From: Methylibium sp. Root1272
GTDB taxonomy: Bacteria; Pseudomonadota; Gammaproteobacteria; Burkholderiales; Burkholderiaceae_C
Reading direction: 5' to 3'
Assembly (NCBI RefSeq): GCF_001425905.1
Contig: NZ_LMDY01000001.1
Location: 316,890-380,889 of the forward strand
DNA: 64,000 bases
Shown here: one piece after another, positions 40,680 through 51,393 of the stretch
Layout: each line of letters starts with the position of its first letter
How positions within the stretch are numbered: position 1 is the first letter of the stretch
The notes under the pieces: model-generated
Database searches by the model: none
Seen by the model: only the letters and a program-made list of their open reading frames with translations
Told to the model about the DNA's origin: nothing
Position numbers and translations under genes: made by a program

Positions 40680-43025
40680 ATGGCCTTCTCCCGCGCGCTA
40701 CCCTCGTCTACGGTCCGTCCGTTGCTTTCCTTGGCCACTCCCTCCGCGTTGCGACCCTCGGTCCTTGCCGCCGCCCTGGTGGCGGCGCTGCACGCGACGC
40801 CGGTGTGGGCGGTCGAGCCCTTCGTGCTGAAGGACATCCGCGTCGAAGGCCTGCAGCGGGCCGACGCCGGCACCATCTTCGGCGCGCTGCCCTTCCGCAT
40901 CGGCGATACCTACAGCGACGAGAAGGGGGCGGCCGCACTGCGTGCGCTGTTCGCCACCGGCCTGTTCAAGGACGTGCGGCTGGACGTCGACGGCGAAGTG
41001 GTCGTCGTCATCGTCGAAGAGCGGCCGATCATCTCGTCGGTGACCTTCGTCGGACTCAAGGAGTTCGACAAGGACGCGCTCACCAAGTCGCTGAAGGACG
41101 TGGGCATCGGCGAAGGCCAGCCGTTCGACCGTGCCCTGGCCGACCGCGCCGAACAGGAACTCAAGCGCCAGTACCTGACGCGCAGCCTGTACGGGGCCGA
41201 GGTCGTCACCACCATCACGCCGGTGGAACGCAACCGCGTCAACGTCACCTTCACCGTCAGCGAAGGCGAGGTCGCGAAGATCAGCGACATCCGCATCACC
41301 GGCAACAAGGAGTTCTCCGAAGGGACGCTGCTTGGGCAGTTCGAGTTGACCACCGGTGGTTGGCTCACCTGGTACACGAAGACGGACCGCTATTCGCGCA
41401 CCAAGCTCAATGCCGATCTCGAGACACTGCGCGCCTATTACCTGAACCGCGGCTACCTCGAGTTCACCGTCGACTCCACACAGGTGGCCATCTCGCCGGA
41501 CAAGCAGAACATCTCGATCACGATCAACGTGACCGAAGGGCAGCCCTACACCGTGACGGCGGTCCGCCTCGAGGGCGAGTACCTCGGCAAGGAAGACGAC
41601 TTCAAGACCCTGGTGGCCATCAAGCCGGGTGAGGCCTATCGCGCCGAGACGGTCGCCGAAACGACCCGCCGCTTCACCGAGATGTACGGCGCCTTCGGCT
41701 ACGCTTTCGCGCGCGTCGAGCCGCGCACCGAGATCGACCGTGCCACCGGGCGTGTCGAGGTGGTGCTGGTCGGCGAGCCGAGCCGCCGCGTCTATGTGCG
41801 CCGCGTGAACGTGGCCGGCAACACCCGCACCCGCGACGAGGTGGTGCGGCGCGAGTTTCGGCAGTTCGAGTCGTCCTGGTACGACGGCCGGCGCATCAAG
41901 CTGTCGCGCGACCGCGTGGACCGACTCGGCTACTTCAGCGAGGTCACCATCGATACCGCCGAGGTGCCCGGCGCGCAGGACCAGGTCGACATCACCGCCC
42001 AGGTGGTCGAGAAGCCGACCGGCAACCTGCAACTGGGTGCCGGCTTCTCCAGCGCGGAGAAGGTGTCGCTGACCTTCGGCATCCGCCAGGACAACATCTT
42101 CGGCAGCGGCAACTACCTGGGCTTCGAGGTCAACACGAGCCGGTACAACCGCAACATCGTCGTCAGCACGGTCGATCCCTACTTCACGGTCGATGGCATC
42201 TCGCGTGCGATCGATGTGTTCTACCGCACCGCCAGGCCGATCAACAGTCAGGGCGAGGACTACAAGCTGGTGACGCAGGGCGGGGCGATCCGTTTCGGCG
42301 TGCCTTTCAGCGAGTTCGACACCGTCTTCTTCGGCGCGGGCTGGGAGCGCACCGAGATCCAGGCCGGCGTCTCGATCCCGAACAGTTACTTCCTGTACCG
42401 CGAAGCCTTTGGCGACGTCACCGACAGCCTGCCGCTGACACTCGGCTGGCAGCGCGACGGCCGCGACAGCGCCCTGGTCCCGACCTCCGGCCTCTACCAG
42501 CGGCTCAATGCCGAATGGAGCGTGGCGCTCGACACCCGCTATCTGCGCACCAACTACCAGATCCAGCAATGGATCCCGCTGTCGAAGAAGTACACGCTCG
42601 GCCTGAATGCCGAGGTCGGCTACGGCAAGGGCTTCGGCGGGCGCCCATACCCTATCTTCAAGAACTTCTACGGCGGCGGCCTCGGGTCGGTGCGCGGCTT
42701 CGACCAGAGCTCGCTGGGTCCGATCGACGTGACCGGCGCCTACATCGGCGGCAACCGCAAGATCAACCTGAACGCCGAGTTCTACGTCCCGGTGCCGGGC
42801 TCGGGCAACGATCGCACACTGCGCCTGTTCGGATATCTCGACGCCGGTAACGTGTGGGGCGAGGACGAGAAGCTCAGTCTCGGCGATCTGCGCGCGGCGG
42901 CCGGTATCGGCCTGAGCTGGGTCTCGCCGGTGGGGCCGCTCAAGATCAGCTATGGTCAGCCGGTGCGCAAGTTTGCGCAGGATAGAATTCAAAAGTTGCA
43001 ATTCCAGATCGGGACCGCGTTCTGA
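40680..43025 (+). CDS. bamA: Outer membrane protein assembly factor BamA
   Basis: 781 residues. Central BAM pore. A rather long signal peptide (residues 1-44, cleavage after PVWA) is followed by five POTRA domains (first FVLKDIRVEGLQRADAGTIF) and a C-terminal 16-strand barrel with the conserved L6 motif VRGF and a terminal phenylalanine (LQFQIGTAF). It starts 4 nt after rseP, and its stop overlaps the skp ATG (TGATG). Partner lipoproteins BamB and BamD are encoded at 16623 and 4741. Confidence 0.97.
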   Translation: MAFSRALPSSTVRPLLSLATPSALRPSVLAAALVAALHATPVWAVEPFVLKDIRVEGLQRADAGTIFGALPFRIGDTYSDEKGAAALRALFATGLFKDVRLDVDGEVVVVIVEERPIISSVTFVGLKEFDKDALTKSLKDVGIGEGQPFDRALADRAEQELKRQYLTRSLYGAEVVTTITPVERNRVNVTFTVSEGEVAKISDIRITGNKEFSEGTLLGQFELTTGGWLTWYTKTDRYSRTKLNADLETLRAYYLNRGYLEFTVDSTQVAISPDKQNISITINVTEGQPYTVTAVRLEGEYLGKEDDFKTLVAIKPGEAYRAETVAETTRRFTEMYGAFGYAFARVEPRTEIDRATGRVEVVLVGEPSRRVYVRRVNVAGNTRTRDEVVRREFRQFESSWYDGRRIKLSRDRVDRLGYFSEVTIDTAEVPGAQDQVDITAQVVEKPTGNLQLGAGFSSAEKVSLTFGIRQDNIFGSGNYLGFEVNTSRYNRNIVVSTVDPYFTVDGISRAIDVFYRTARPINSQGEDYKLVTQGGAIRFGVPFSEFDTVFFGAGWERTEIQAGVSIPNSYFLYREAFGDVTDSLPLTLGWQRDGRDSALVPTSGLYQRLNAEWSVALDTRYLRTNYQIQQWIPLSKKYTLGLNAEVGYGKGFGGRPYPIFKNFYGGGLGSVRGFDQSSLGPIDVTGAYIGGNRKINLNAEFYVPVPGSGNDRTLRLFGYLDAGNVWGEDEKLSLGDLRAAAGIGLSWVSPVGPLKISYGQPVRKFAQDRIQKLQFQIGTAF

Positions 43026-43534
43026 TGAAGACCTTGTCATTGATGCCGATGCTTGCCGCGGCGGTGCTCGCTGCCGGAGTGACGGCGGCGGCCGCGCAGG
43101 AACTGAAGATCGGCTACGTGAACAGCGAACGCGTGCTGCGCGAGGCGAGCCCCGCAAAGGCGGCTCAGGCCAAGCTCGAGGCCGAGTTCTCCAAGCGCGA
43201 GAAGGAACTGGCCGACGTCGCTGCGAAGCTGAAGACCGCTTCGGAAAAGCTCGAGAAGGATGCCCCCACCCTGGCCGAAGGCGATCGCAGCCGCCGCCAG
43301 CGCGATCTGGTCGAGCAGGACCGCGAGTTCCAGCGCAAGCGGCGCGAGTTCCAGGAAGACCTGAACCAGCGCAAGAACGAGGAACTCGCCGGTGTGGTCG
43401 ATCGCGCCAACAAGGTGATCAAGCAGATCTTCGAGACGGAGAAGTACGACGTCATCCTCCAGGAAGCCGTGTTCGCGGGTCCGCGCGTCGACATCACCGA
43501 CAAGGTGATCAAGGCGCTGAACGGCGCCAAGTGA
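43025..43534 (+). CDS. skp: Periplasmic chaperone Skp/OmpH
   Basis: 169 residues. Signal peptide with cleavage near VTAAAAQ, then a short beta body ([15 protein letters not shown]) and two long charged helices forming the tentacles ([12 protein letters not shown]-like repeats; [20 protein letters not shown]). Holds unfolded outer-membrane proteins for BamA. lpxD begins 16 nt downstream. Confidence 0.93.
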   Translation: MKTLSLMPMLAAAVLAAGVTAAAAQELKIGYVNSERVLREASPAKAAQAKLEAEFSKREKELADVAAKLKTASEKLEKDAPTLAEGDRSRRQRDLVEQDREFQRKRREFQEDLNQRKNEELAGVVDRANKVIKQIFETEKYDVILQEAVFAGPRVDITDKVIKALNGAK

Positions 43535-43550
43535 GGCGCGTGGCCGCGCG

Positions 43551-44648
43551 GTGATCGACTCGGCAGAGGTCACGCTCGGCGACATCGCCGCGGCACTCGG
43601 CGGCGAACTGATCGGCCCGGAGCAACTCGGCATCGCCCGCATCGGGCCGCTCGAGGACGCCGACTCCGCCACCATCTCCTTCCTGGCCAATCCGCGCTAT
43701 CGCGCCCAGCTGCCCGGCAGCGCGGCAGGCTGCGTGATCGTGGCCCCGGCCCTGCGTGACGAGGCGGCGGCACGCGGCGCGGCGATCGTCACGCCCGACC
43801 CCTATCTCTATTTCGCGCGCCTGACCCAGTGGTGGGCGAGGCGCGTGCGGCCCGCCGCGGTCGCTGGCGTGCACCCCAGCGCCGTGGTCGATGCCGGCGT
43901 GCGGATCGGCGCCGGCGTCAGCATCGGGGCGCTCGCGGTGGTCGAGGCCGGTGTGCAGATCGGCGACGGCGCGGTGGTCGGGGCGCAGTGCTTTGTCGGG
44001 CGCGATGCCCGCATCGGCGCCGGCACGCGGCTCCATCCGCGCGTGACGCTGGCGTTCGATTGCGCGATCGGTGCCCGGTGCATCGTCCACAGCGGTGCCG
44101 TCATCGGTGCAGACGGCTTCGGCTTCGCACCGACTCGGGAGCACGGCTACGTGAAGATCGAGCAACTGGGTGCCGTGCGCATCGGCGACGACGTCGAGAT
44201 CGGCGCCAACACCTGCATCGACCGCGGCGCGCTCGGCGACACCGTGATCGAGGACGGCGTGAAGCTCGACAACCTGATCCAGATCGCCCACAACGTGCAC
44301 ATCGGCCGCGGCACGGCCATGGCCGCCTTCACCGGCGTGGCCGGCAGCACGCGCATCGGCGAAGGCTGCACCTTCGGCGGCGGTGCCGGCGTGGTCGGTC
44401 ACGTGAGCATTGCCGATGGCGTGCACGTCTCGGCCCACACGGCCGTGCTGCGCTCGATCGACAAGCCGGGGGTGTACACCGGCATCTTTCCGCTGGCCGA
44501 GAATCGCGCCTGGGAGAAGACCGCGGTCACGCTGCGCCAGTTGCCGGCGCTGCGCGAGCGCATCCGCGCACTGGAGCGCCAGGTCGCAGCCGCTTCCGAT
44601 CACGAACCAGGCGCCGCCGACGCGAGCGGGGCCGAGACCACGCCATGA
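43551..44648 (+). CDS. lpxD: UDP-3-O-(3-hydroxyacyl)glucosamine N-acyltransferase LpxD
   Basis: 365 residues from a GTG start. Third step of lipid A synthesis. N-terminal uridine-binding domain, then left-handed beta-helix hexapeptide repeats ([20 protein letters not shown]) with the catalytic histidine region [21 protein letters not shown]-terminal helical part ends Ala/Asp rich. GTG is the only fitting start. Stop overlaps the fabZ ATG. Confidence 0.95.
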   Translation: MIDSAEVTLGDIAAALGGELIGPEQLGIARIGPLEDADSATISFLANPRYRAQLPGSAAGCVIVAPALRDEAAARGAAIVTPDPYLYFARLTQWWARRVRPAAVAGVHPSAVVDAGVRIGAGVSIGALAVVEAGVQIGDGAVVGAQCFVGRDARIGAGTRLHPRVTLAFDCAIGARCIVHSGAVIGADGFGFAPTREHGYVKIEQLGAVRIGDDVEIGANTCIDRGALGDTVIEDGVKLDNLIQIAHNVHIGRGTAMAAFTGVAGSTRIGEGCTFGGGAGVVGHVSIADGVHVSAHTAVLRSIDKPGVYTGIFPLAENRAWEKTAVTLRQLPALRERIRALERQVAAASDHEPGAADASGAETTP

Positions 44649-45085
44649 TGGACATTCACCAGATCCTCGAGAAACTGCCGCATCGCTACCCCTTCCTGCT
44701 GGTGGATCGGGTGCTGGAGGTCGAGGCCGGCGTGCGCATCAAGGCGCTGAAGAACGTCACGATCAACGAGCCCTTCTTCGTCGGACATTTTCCGCACCGC
44801 CCGGTGATGCCGGGCGTGCTGATGCTGGAGGCGCTGGCGCAGGCTGCTGCGCTGCTGAGCTTCGCCGACAACAACCTGCAGTCCGACAAGAACTCGGTGA
44901 TCTATTTCGTCGGCATCGACGGCGCGCGCTTCAAGCGGCCGGTCGAGCCGGGCGACCAGCTCATCCTCGAGGTCGAGGCCGATCGCGTGCGCGGCGGCAT
45001 CCACAAGTTCAAGGCACGCGCCACGGTCGCCGGGGAACTGGCCTGCGGCGCCGAGCTGATGTGCACGATGCGCAGCGTCGCCTGA
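44645..45085 (+). CDS. fabZ: 3-hydroxyacyl-[acyl-carrier-protein] dehydratase FabZ
   Basis: 146 residues, hotdog fold. Active-site motif [20 protein letters not shown] with the catalytic His and Glu. It shares its 3-hydroxyacyl-ACP substrates with LpxD and LpxA, encoded on either side. An ATG pair (ATGATG) occurs at the start; the first, at 44645, overlaps the lpxD stop. Confidence 0.96.
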   Translation: MMDIHQILEKLPHRYPFLLVDRVLEVEAGVRIKALKNVTINEPFFVGHFPHRPVMPGVLMLEALAQAAALLSFADNNLQSDKNSVIYFVGIDGARFKRPVEPGDQLILEVEADRVRGGIHKFKARATVAGELACGAELMCTMRSVA

Positions 45086-45096
45086 AGGCTCCCGCC

Positions 45097-45885
45097 ATGA
45101 GCACGGTCCATCCCACCGCGATCGTCGACCCGCAGGCGCAACTGGCCGCCGATGTCCAGATCGGCCCCTACACGGTGATCGGGCCGCACGTGAGCATCGG
45201 TGCCGGCACCACGATCGGGGCGCACTGCGTGATCGAGGGTCACACGACGATCGGGTCCGACAACCGCATCTGGCAGTTCTGCTCCATCGGCGCGGCACCG
45301 CAGGACAAGAAGTACGCCGGCGAACCGACCCGGCTCGAGATCGGCGACCGCAACACGATCCGAGAGTTCTGCACCTTCAATTGCGGCACCGCGCAGGACA
45401 GCGGCGTCACCCGCGTCGGCAGCGACAACTGGGTGATGGCGTACGTGCACCTCGCGCACGACGTGCAGCTCGGCAGCCAGTGCATCCTTGCCAACAACGC
45501 CACGCTGGCCGGGCACGTGCACGTGGGCGACTGGGTCATCATCGGCGGGCTCACCGGCGTGCACCAGTTCGTGAAGATCGGCGCGCACGCGATGGCCGGC
45601 TTCCAGACCGCGCTGTCGCAGGATGTGCCCCCCTTCATGATGGTCGACGGCAACCCGGCCGAGGTGCGCGGCTTCAACGTCGAGGGGCTGCGCCGGCGCG
45701 GCTTCGGCGCGGAGCGCATCGCCCAGGTCAAGCAGATGCACCGCCTGCTCTATCGCAAGGGCTTGACGCTCGACGAGTCGAAGGCGGCCATCGCCGCCCT
45801 TCAGGGCGGCGTCGACGGCGGTGACGTGGACCTCGGGCTGATGCTCGATTTCCTCGCGGCCTCCAAGCGCGGCATCGTCAGATAG
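45097..45885 (+). CDS. lpxA: UDP-N-acetylglucosamine acyltransferase LpxA
   Basis: 262 residues. First step of lipid A synthesis. Hexapeptide repeats ([20 protein letters not shown]), catalytic region [20 protein letters not shown] and [18 protein letters not shown] are conserved. Hydroxyacyl chain-length ruler cannot be judged reliably by eye. lpxB follows after 7 nt. Confidence 0.96.
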   Translation: MSTVHPTAIVDPQAQLAADVQIGPYTVIGPHVSIGAGTTIGAHCVIEGHTTIGSDNRIWQFCSIGAAPQDKKYAGEPTRLEIGDRNTIREFCTFNCGTAQDSGVTRVGSDNWVMAYVHLAHDVQLGSQCILANNATLAGHVHVGDWVIIGGLTGVHQFVKIGAHAMAGFQTALSQDVPPFMMVDGNPAEVRGFNVEGLRRRGFGAERIAQVKQMHRLLYRKGLTLDESKAAIAALQGGVDGGDVDLGLMLDFLAASKRGIVR

Positions 45886-45892
45886 CGCCACC

Positions 45893-47023
45893 ATGCAGCT
45901 CGGCATGGTCGCTGGCGAAGCCTCTGGCGACCTGCTCGCCGGCCTGTTGATGGGCGGCCTGAAGGCCCGCTGGCCGACGCTGCAGGCGGCCGGCATCGGC
46001 GGACCGGACATGGTGGCCCAGGGCTTCGAGCCGTGGTGGCCCAGCGAGCGTCTTTCGGTGCACGGCTATGCCGAGGCGCTGAAGGTCTACCGCCAGCTCG
46101 TCGCGCTGCGCACCGAGCTCGGCGATCGCCTGCTGGCGCAGCGTCCGGCCGCCTTCATCGGCATCGATGCGCCCGACTTCAACCTCGGCCTCGAGGCCCG
46201 CCTGAAGGCGGCCGGGCTCAAGACCATCCACTTCGTCTGCCCGTCGATCTGGGCCTGGCGCGGCGGGCGGGTCCACAAGCTGGCCGCGTCGGCCGACCAC
46301 GTGCTGTGCCTCTTTCCGTTCGAGCCGGCGCTGCTGGCGCAGGCGGGCGTGCCAGCCAGCTATGTGGGCCATCCGCTGGCCGATGCGATCCCGCTCGACG
46401 TGCCGCGCGCCGCAGCCCGGGCCGCGCTCGGCCTGGGCGACAGCGAGACCGTGGTGGCCGTGATGCCCGGCAGCCGCCGCGGCGAGATCCGCCACATCGC
46501 TCCCGACTTCCTGCGCGCCGCGCAACGGCTGCGGACGGCCCGGCCCGGCCTGCGCTGCCTGTTGCCGGTCGCGCCCGGACTGCGCGCGATGGTCGAGGCG
46601 GTGGTGGCCGAAGCCGGGGCGCAGGAAGCCGTGGAACTGGTCGACGGCCGCTCGCACGAGGTGATGGCCGCCAGCGACGTGGTGATGGTGGCCAGCGGCA
46701 CGGCCACGCTGGAAGCCGCGCTGTTCAAGCGGCCGATGGTGATCGGCTACCGCGTGCACTGGCTCAACTGGCAGGTGATGCGCCACATGCGCTACCAGCC
46801 CTGGGTGGGCTTGCCGAACGTGCTCAGCGAGGACTTCGTCGTCCCCGAACTGCTGCAGCACGCGATGACGCCGGACGCGCTGGCCACTGAAGTGCTGCGC
46901 TGGCTCGACGACCCGGGCGCCTGCGAGCGCATCGCGCGGCGCTTCACCGAACTCCATTTCCTGCTCCGGCGCGACACCGCTCGCGCCGCCACCGATGCGA
47001 TCGCGCAAGTCATCGCGGGCTGA
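45893..47023 (+). CDS. lpxB: Lipid-A-disaccharide synthase LpxB
   Basis: 376 residues, GT19 glycosyltransferase joining lipid X to UDP-2,3-diacylglucosamine. Conserved [16 protein letters not shown] near the N-terminus, [33 protein letters not shown] and [20 protein letters not shown]. Its last 29 nt overlap the rnhB start, the usual arrangement of this pair. Confidence 0.96.
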   Translation: MQLGMVAGEASGDLLAGLLMGGLKARWPTLQAAGIGGPDMVAQGFEPWWPSERLSVHGYAEALKVYRQLVALRTELGDRLLAQRPAAFIGIDAPDFNLGLEARLKAAGLKTIHFVCPSIWAWRGGRVHKLAASADHVLCLFPFEPALLAQAGVPASYVGHPLADAIPLDVPRAAARAALGLGDSETVVAVMPGSRRGEIRHIAPDFLRAAQRLRTARPGLRCLLPVAPGLRAMVEAVVAEAGAQEAVELVDGRSHEVMAASDVVMVASGTATLEAALFKRPMVIGYRVHWLNWQVMRHMRYQPWVGLPNVLSEDFVVPELLQHAMTPDALATEVLRWLDDPGACERIARRFTELHFLLRRDTARAATDAIAQVIAG

Positions 47024-47648
47024 GGCGCCGGGCCTGCCGAGCGACCGGCAGCTCGGCCTGTCGTGGGATGTCCCGGGCCTGCTGGCCGGTGTCGACGAGG
47101 CGGGCCGCGGGCCGCTGGCCGGGCCGGTGGTGGCTGCGGCGGTGATCCTCGACGACGCGCAGCCGATCCGCGGCCTGGGCGACTCCAAGGTCCTGAGCGA
47201 GCGGGTGCGCGAGCGGCTGTTCGACGAGATCCGCGCGAAGGCGCTGTGCTGCTGCATCGCCGAGGCCAGCGTCGAGGAGATCGACACGCTCAACATCCTG
47301 CAGGCCACGCTGCTGGCGATGCGCCGCGCCGTCGACGGCTTGCGACTGCGGCCGCACAAGGTGCTGGTCGACGGCAACCGGCTGCCGGTGCTGCAGGTGC
47401 CGGCGGAGGCCATCGTCAAGGGCGACGCGAAGGTGGCCGCGATCTCCGCGGCGTCGATCCTCGCCAAGGTGCACCGAGACCGCCTCTGCCTCGCGCTGCA
47501 CGAGGTGCATCCCCAGTACGGTTTTGCGGGTCACAAGGGCTATCCGACGCCCGACCATCTGGCGGCGCTGCGCACGCACGGGGCCTGCGGCGCGCACCGG
47601 CGCAGCTTCGCGCCGGTGCGCGAGGTGTTGCTGGAGCGGCGGCCGTGA
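46995..47648 (+). CDS. rnhB: Ribonuclease HII
   Basis: 217 residues. Removes misincorporated ribonucleotides from [23 protein letters not shown] carries the catalytic Asp-Glu-Gly, with [20 protein letters not shown] and [15 protein letters not shown] downstream. The ATG at 46995 lies inside lpxB. Its stop overlaps the GTG of the next gene (GTGA). Confidence 0.95.
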   Translation: MRSRKSSRAEAPGLPSDRQLGLSWDVPGLLAGVDEAGRGPLAGPVVAAAVILDDAQPIRGLGDSKVLSERVRERLFDEIRAKALCCCIAEASVEEIDTLNILQATLLAMRRAVDGLRLRPHKVLVDGNRLPVLQVPAEAIVKGDAKVAAISAASILAKVHRDRLCLALHEVHPQYGFAGHKGYPTPDHLAALRTHGACGAHRRSFAPVREVLLERRP

Positions 47649-48430
47649 CCAGCGGCCCGCAATTCATCAGCTCGCGCGACAACGCGCTGCTCGTGCGGCT
47701 GCGCAAGCTCGCGCAGGACCCGGCGGCCTACCGCAAGCTCGGCGCGGTCTGGCTCGAGGGCGATCACCTGTGCGCGGCCTGCGTCTCGCGTGGCGTCGTG
47801 CCGGCGCAGGCGGTGGTCAGCGAGGCCGGCTGGGCCGATCCGCGGCTGCAGCGGCTGGCGCGAGCCGCCCCGCGCATCGCGATAGTGGCTGACGCGCTGT
47901 TCGCGCAACTCAGCGGCCTGGAGTCGCCGGCCCGGATGGGCTTCGTGTTCGATCATGAGGCCGAGGCGACGGCGATGCAGGCAGGCGTGGCGACCGTCGT
48001 GCTTGACCGGCTGCAGGATGCCGGCAATGTCGGCAGCGTCCTGCGCAGTGCGGCGGCGCTCGGCGTGGCACAGGTCGTCGCGCTCAAGGGGACCGCGGCA
48101 CTGTGGTCTCCGAAGGTGTTGCGTGCCGGCATGGGCGCGCATTTCGCGCTGCACCTGGTCGAATCGGCCGGGGTCGGAGACCTGGACGCGCTGGGCGTGC
48201 CGCTGCTGGCCACCAGTTCGCACGCCGGCCTTGCGCTGGCCGAAGGACGATTGCCGAGTCCCTGCGGCTGGGTGCTCGGGCACGAAGGCCAGGGTGTCGG
48301 CGAGGCGCTGCTGGCGCGCTGCAGCGAGACGCGGCGCATCCCGCAGCCGGGCGGTGAGGAATCGCTGAACGTGGCCGCCGCTGCGGCGATCTGCCTCTAC
48401 GAGTCGCTGCGCCAGCGCGGCAGCGCGTAG
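47645..48430 (+). CDS. RNA 2'-O-methyltransferase, SpoU/TrmH family
   Basis: 261 residues from a GTG start. SPOUT-fold methyltransferase: short substrate-binding N-terminal domain, then knot motifs [35 protein letters not shown] and [20 protein letters not shown]. Relatives modify 23S rRNA or tRNA ribose; the target is unknown. Its 3' end overlaps the convergent mnmC gene by 34 nt. Confidence 0.9.
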   Translation: MTSGPQFISSRDNALLVRLRKLAQDPAAYRKLGAVWLEGDHLCAACVSRGVVPAQAVVSEAGWADPRLQRLARAAPRIAIVADALFAQLSGLESPARMGFVFDHEAEATAMQAGVATVVLDRLQDAGNVGSVLRSAAALGVAQVVALKGTAALWSPKVLRAGMGAHFALHLVESAGVGDLDALGVPLLATSSHAGLALAEGRLPSPCGWVLGHEGQGVGEALLARCSETRRIPQPGGEESLNVAAAAAICLYESLRQRGSA

Positions 48431-50358
48431 CGCGCGGGGTCGAGCGCGTCGCGCAGGTCGGCTTCGAGCGGGCAGGGCGCGCCGCTGATCCACGAGGCCA
48501 GAAGTTGGCCGCCGAGTGCGGCCCAGGTGATGCCGCGAGAACCGAGGCCGGTGAAGACGTAGAGACCGCCCCGTGCGTCGCGCTGGCGTGGCACGAAGCG
48601 CGGCTGGTCGGCGCGCGACGCGCTGTCCAGCGCCTCCAGGTCGGGCACGGCGCCGATCAGCGGCAGCCGGTCGCTCGTCACGGCACGCCAGCCCACGCGG
48701 CCCCGCCAGGGCAGGGCAGACCAGGCGTCCGCGTCGCCGCCCGACAGGCCCGCGAGCTGCTGCAGATTGAGCCGGTGGTCGGCGTCTCGCAGCGCGGGAT
48801 CGGTGTCGTCGGGCTGGCTGGTGGCGCCGAAGATCAGCCGACCGCCCGTCGGCGGCAGCACATAGCCGCCGCCGGCGACCGGCAGGCGCGGGCAGGGCAG
48901 CGGGCCGGGGAGCGCGTCGACGGCCAGGCTGCTGATCTGCCCGCGCACGGCCGTCAGCGGCCACAGCGCCGCATTTCGGCCGGCGCCGAGCAGGCCTTTC
49001 GCACCGAGCCCGTTGGCCAGCACCAGCACCGGCGCTTCGGCGATCACCTGACGCCGCGCGTCGAGGGCACGCCACAGGCTGCCGCGCCGCTCGATGCCGG
49101 CCACGTCGACGCCGCCCCGGAAGCCCGCGTCGGCGTGAGCCAGCAAGGTGCGCGCGTAGTCGCGCGGCGCGAGCCAGCCGCCGCCCGGGTAGGACCAGGC
49201 ACCGCTCGGCAGGGCGAGTCCGGAGCGCTCGCTCGCGGTGGCCCGGTCCATCCAGTCGACATAGCCGGGCGCGATCTGCTGCGCGGCCAGTGCGGCGCGC
49301 GCCGCGTCGTCGTCCCACCTCGACTCGAGGCGCAGGCAGCCGGCGAGCTGCCCGGCGATGCGGCCCTGCGCGATCCACGCGCCGGCCAGGCGCTCGGTCG
49401 CCAGCGCCGCGGCACGCAGCGTGCGCGCATGCGGACCGTCGTCGCGATGGAAGCTGCCGTGGAACAGGCCGGCCGGGTTGCCCGAGGTGACATCGGCAGG
49501 CTCCAACGCGCGATCCAGCACCTGGCAGCGCCAGCCCTGCTGCGACAACGCCCAGGCCGCAGCGCAGCCGGCCAGGCCGGCGCCGATCACCAGCGCCTCT
49601 CGCGATGCAGCGTCGTGCGCCTGCCAGCCGCCGGGCGGTGACGCGGCGATGTGTCGTGGCGCGAACCGCGCCACCGTGATGTCGCGCTTGCCGCCGGTGC
49701 CGGCCGTGGTTTCCACCGTGAAGCCGGCCGCCGAGAGCGCGTCTCGCACCACCCGCGCGGCGCTCCAGGTGGCGGCGGTCGCGCCGGGCGCGGCGAGCCG
49801 GCCCAGGCGCTGCAGCCGGCGCGGCTCCCACATCTCCGGATTGCGGGCCGGCGCGAACCCGTCGAGGAAGAACGCATCGACCGATGCCACCAGCCGAGGC
49901 AGCAACAAGGCCACATCGCCGAAACCCAGCAGCAGTTGCACCCGACCATCGTCGAAGGTGATCGGATGCAGATTCGGCGTCGGCAAGGGCCAGGCCGAGA
50001 CCAGCGCACGGGCTAACTCAGGCAGCGGCGAGGCGGCATGCGCACGGCCCAGATCCACGCGTGTCAGTGGGTGCTTCTCGATGGAGACGAACACCAGCCG
50101 CTCGCAGCGCTGCGGATCGCGGCGCCAGGCGTCCCAGGTGGCGAGGAAGTTGTTCCCCAGTCCGAAGCCGGTCTCGAGGATCACGAAGCATTTGCGGCCG
50201 CCCCAGCGCGACGGCAGCCGGTTGCCGCCGAGGAAGACGTGGTGCGCCTGCTGCAGCGCACCGGCCGCCGGGTGGTAGACATCGCCGAACTCCGGTGCCA
50301 GCGGCACACCCTCTGGCGAGAAGGCCAGGCGGCCCGGCGTGATCGGCGCGGTCTTCAT
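48397..50358 (-). CDS. mnmC: Bifunctional tRNA modification enzyme MnmC
   Basis: 653 residues. Finishes mnm5(s2)U at wobble position 34: the C-terminal FAD oxidase turns cmnm5 into nm5, and the N-terminal SAM methyltransferase makes mnm5. N-terminal part has LETGFGLGNNFLATWDAWRR and SVDAFFLDGFAPARNPEMW; the FAD domain starts near residue 250 with REALVIGAGLAGCAAAWALS and ends FTGLGSRGITWAALGGQLLA. Its ATG overlaps the stop of the upstream DUF3445 gene (ATGA), implying translational coupling. Confidence 0.94.
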   Translation of the reverse strand: MKTAPITPGRLAFSPEGVPLAPEFGDVYHPAAGALQQAHHVFLGGNRLPSRWGGRKCFVILETGFGLGNNFLATWDAWRRDPQRCERLVFVSIEKHPLTRVDLGRAHAASPLPELARALVSAWPLPTPNLHPITFDDGRVQLLLGFGDVALLLPRLVASVDAFFLDGFAPARNPEMWEPRRLQRLGRLAAPGATAATWSAARVVRDALSAAGFTVETTAGTGGKRDITVARFAPRHIAASPPGGWQAHDAASREALVIGAGLAGCAAAWALSQQGWRCQVLDRALEPADVTSGNPAGLFHGSFHRDDGPHARTLRAAALATERLAGAWIAQGRIAGQLAGCLRLESRWDDDAARAALAAQQIAPGYVDWMDRATASERSGLALPSGAWSYPGGGWLAPRDYARTLLAHADAGFRGGVDVAGIERRGSLWRALDARRQVIAEAPVLVLANGLGAKGLLGAGRNAALWPLTAVRGQISSLAVDALPGPLPCPRLPVAGGGYVLPPTGGRLIFGATSQPDDTDPALRDADHRLNLQQLAGLSGGDADAWSALPWRGRVGWRAVTSDRLPLIGAVPDLEALDSASRADQPRFVPRQRDARGGLYVFTGLGSRGITWAALGGQLLASWISGAPCPLEADLRDALDPARYALPRWRSDS

Positions 50359-51305
50359 GTCGACGCGCGGGCGGCGAGCCAGGCCAGCAGGGCGTCACGT
50401 GCCGGGCCGAGGCCGCGGTAGGCCAGCACCGCATCGCTCATCGTCGACAGCGCGGCATGCAAGGCGGCGGCCTGGCGCGGCGTCGCGATCGCCTGCGCCA
50501 TCGTCTGCACGTTCACGTGGATCGTGAACACGGCCTGCTGCAGCGCGGGCAGTGGGATGAAGGTCTGGTGCTCTGTGCGCCAGTAGGCCGTCGCGGCCAC
50601 GGCCTGCGGGTCGTCGGGCCAGGGCTGGCGTGCGTGGCGGGCCGGATGCTGGTCGTGCGAAGGGTGCGTCGTCAGGTTCCACACGAAGCGCTCCCAGCGC
50701 TGTGACTGGCAGACCAGCCGCGTCAGGTGCTGGCTCGCCGCGATCAGCGTGGCGTTGTCGGCCACCGGCCCGTGCACCGCGGCGAAGGAGCGACCGACCT
50801 TCTCGGACGGCGCCCAGTGCGAGGGCAGGCAGACTGCCATCCAGGGCAGCGTCGCCCTCACGCCGTCGACGATCGCCAGATCCTCGTGCAGCGCGAGGCT
50901 CAGCAGGCCCGGCAGGCGCTGCGAAGCCGGCAGCGCCGCGAGGCAGGCTGCAGCCTCGCGGTGGAGCGCCGATGGGCGTCCGACGGCAGCCAGCTCGCCG
51001 TCCCAGTGCACGCGGCAGCCGAGTTCATGGCTGCTCACGCCATCGGCGTCGGCGCTCAGTCCCGTGCCCTGGTCTCGGGCGGCCTCATGCGCCAGCGCCT
51101 GCAGCGCGGGCAGCGGGTCGAAGTCCGGCGCGCAGACCAGCGCATCGCCGGCATGCCGCGTCAGCACCGCGAGCTTCTCGGAGAACGCCGGCGCGGCCGG
51201 GTTCAGCGCCGTCAGCTGGGCCGTCGTGGGCGCCAGCTTGCGCAGCCCCGGCTGCATGCGAAAGGGCGCGCCGACGGCGGCCTCGAAGTCGAACCCGGGG
51301 TTCAT
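50355..51305 (-). CDS. DUF3445 family protein (haem-dependent oxidative N-demethylase-like)
   Basis: 316 residues. Recognised as DUF3445 by [12 protein letters not shown]..., [29 protein letters not shown] and [20 protein letters not shown]. Family members include the haem-binding subunit of an oxidative N-demethylase that acts on dimethylamine; most others have no known substrate. Soluble, no signal peptide. Immediately downstream, mnmC starts within its stop codon. The other demethylase subunits are not seen nearby, so this protein may act alone or on another N-methyl compound. Function is inferred only from the family. Confidence 0.78.
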   Translation of the reverse strand: MNPGFDFEAAVGAPFRMQPGLRKLAPTTAQLTALNPAAPAFSEKLAVLTRHAGDALVCAPDFDPLPALQALAHEAARDQGTGLSADADGVSSHELGCRVHWDGELAAVGRPSALHREAAACLAALPASQRLPGLLSLALHEDLAIVDGVRATLPWMAVCLPSHWAPSEKVGRSFAAVHGPVADNATLIAASQHLTRLVCQSQRWERFVWNLTTHPSHDQHPARHARQPWPDDPQAVAATAYWRTEHQTFIPLPALQQAVFTIHVNVQTMAQAIATPRQAAALHAALSTMSDAVLAYRGLGPARDALLAWLAARAST

Positions 51306-51350
51306 GGTCCGGATGGTGCCCGCAGCCGCCGTGCGCCGCCAGAAACGGCA

Positions 51351-51370
51351 AGGGCACCCGCAGGTGCCCT
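51351..51370 (-). terminator. Hairpin downstream of efp
   Basis: Perfect eight-pair inverted repeat AGGGCACC/GGTGCCCT with a four-base loop, located between the efp stop and the DUF3445 start. No run of T follows on the minus strand, so it may be a weak terminator or a transcript-stabilising hairpin. Confidence 0.4.
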
Positions 51371-51393
51371 CGTTCGCGGCGAAGCGAGTTCGC

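Noticed and set aside
40698-43157. 819-codon minus-strand frame opposite bamA
   Set aside because: Arg/His/Asp-rich composition typical of antisense reading of a high-GC gene; no motif, and bamA is certain.
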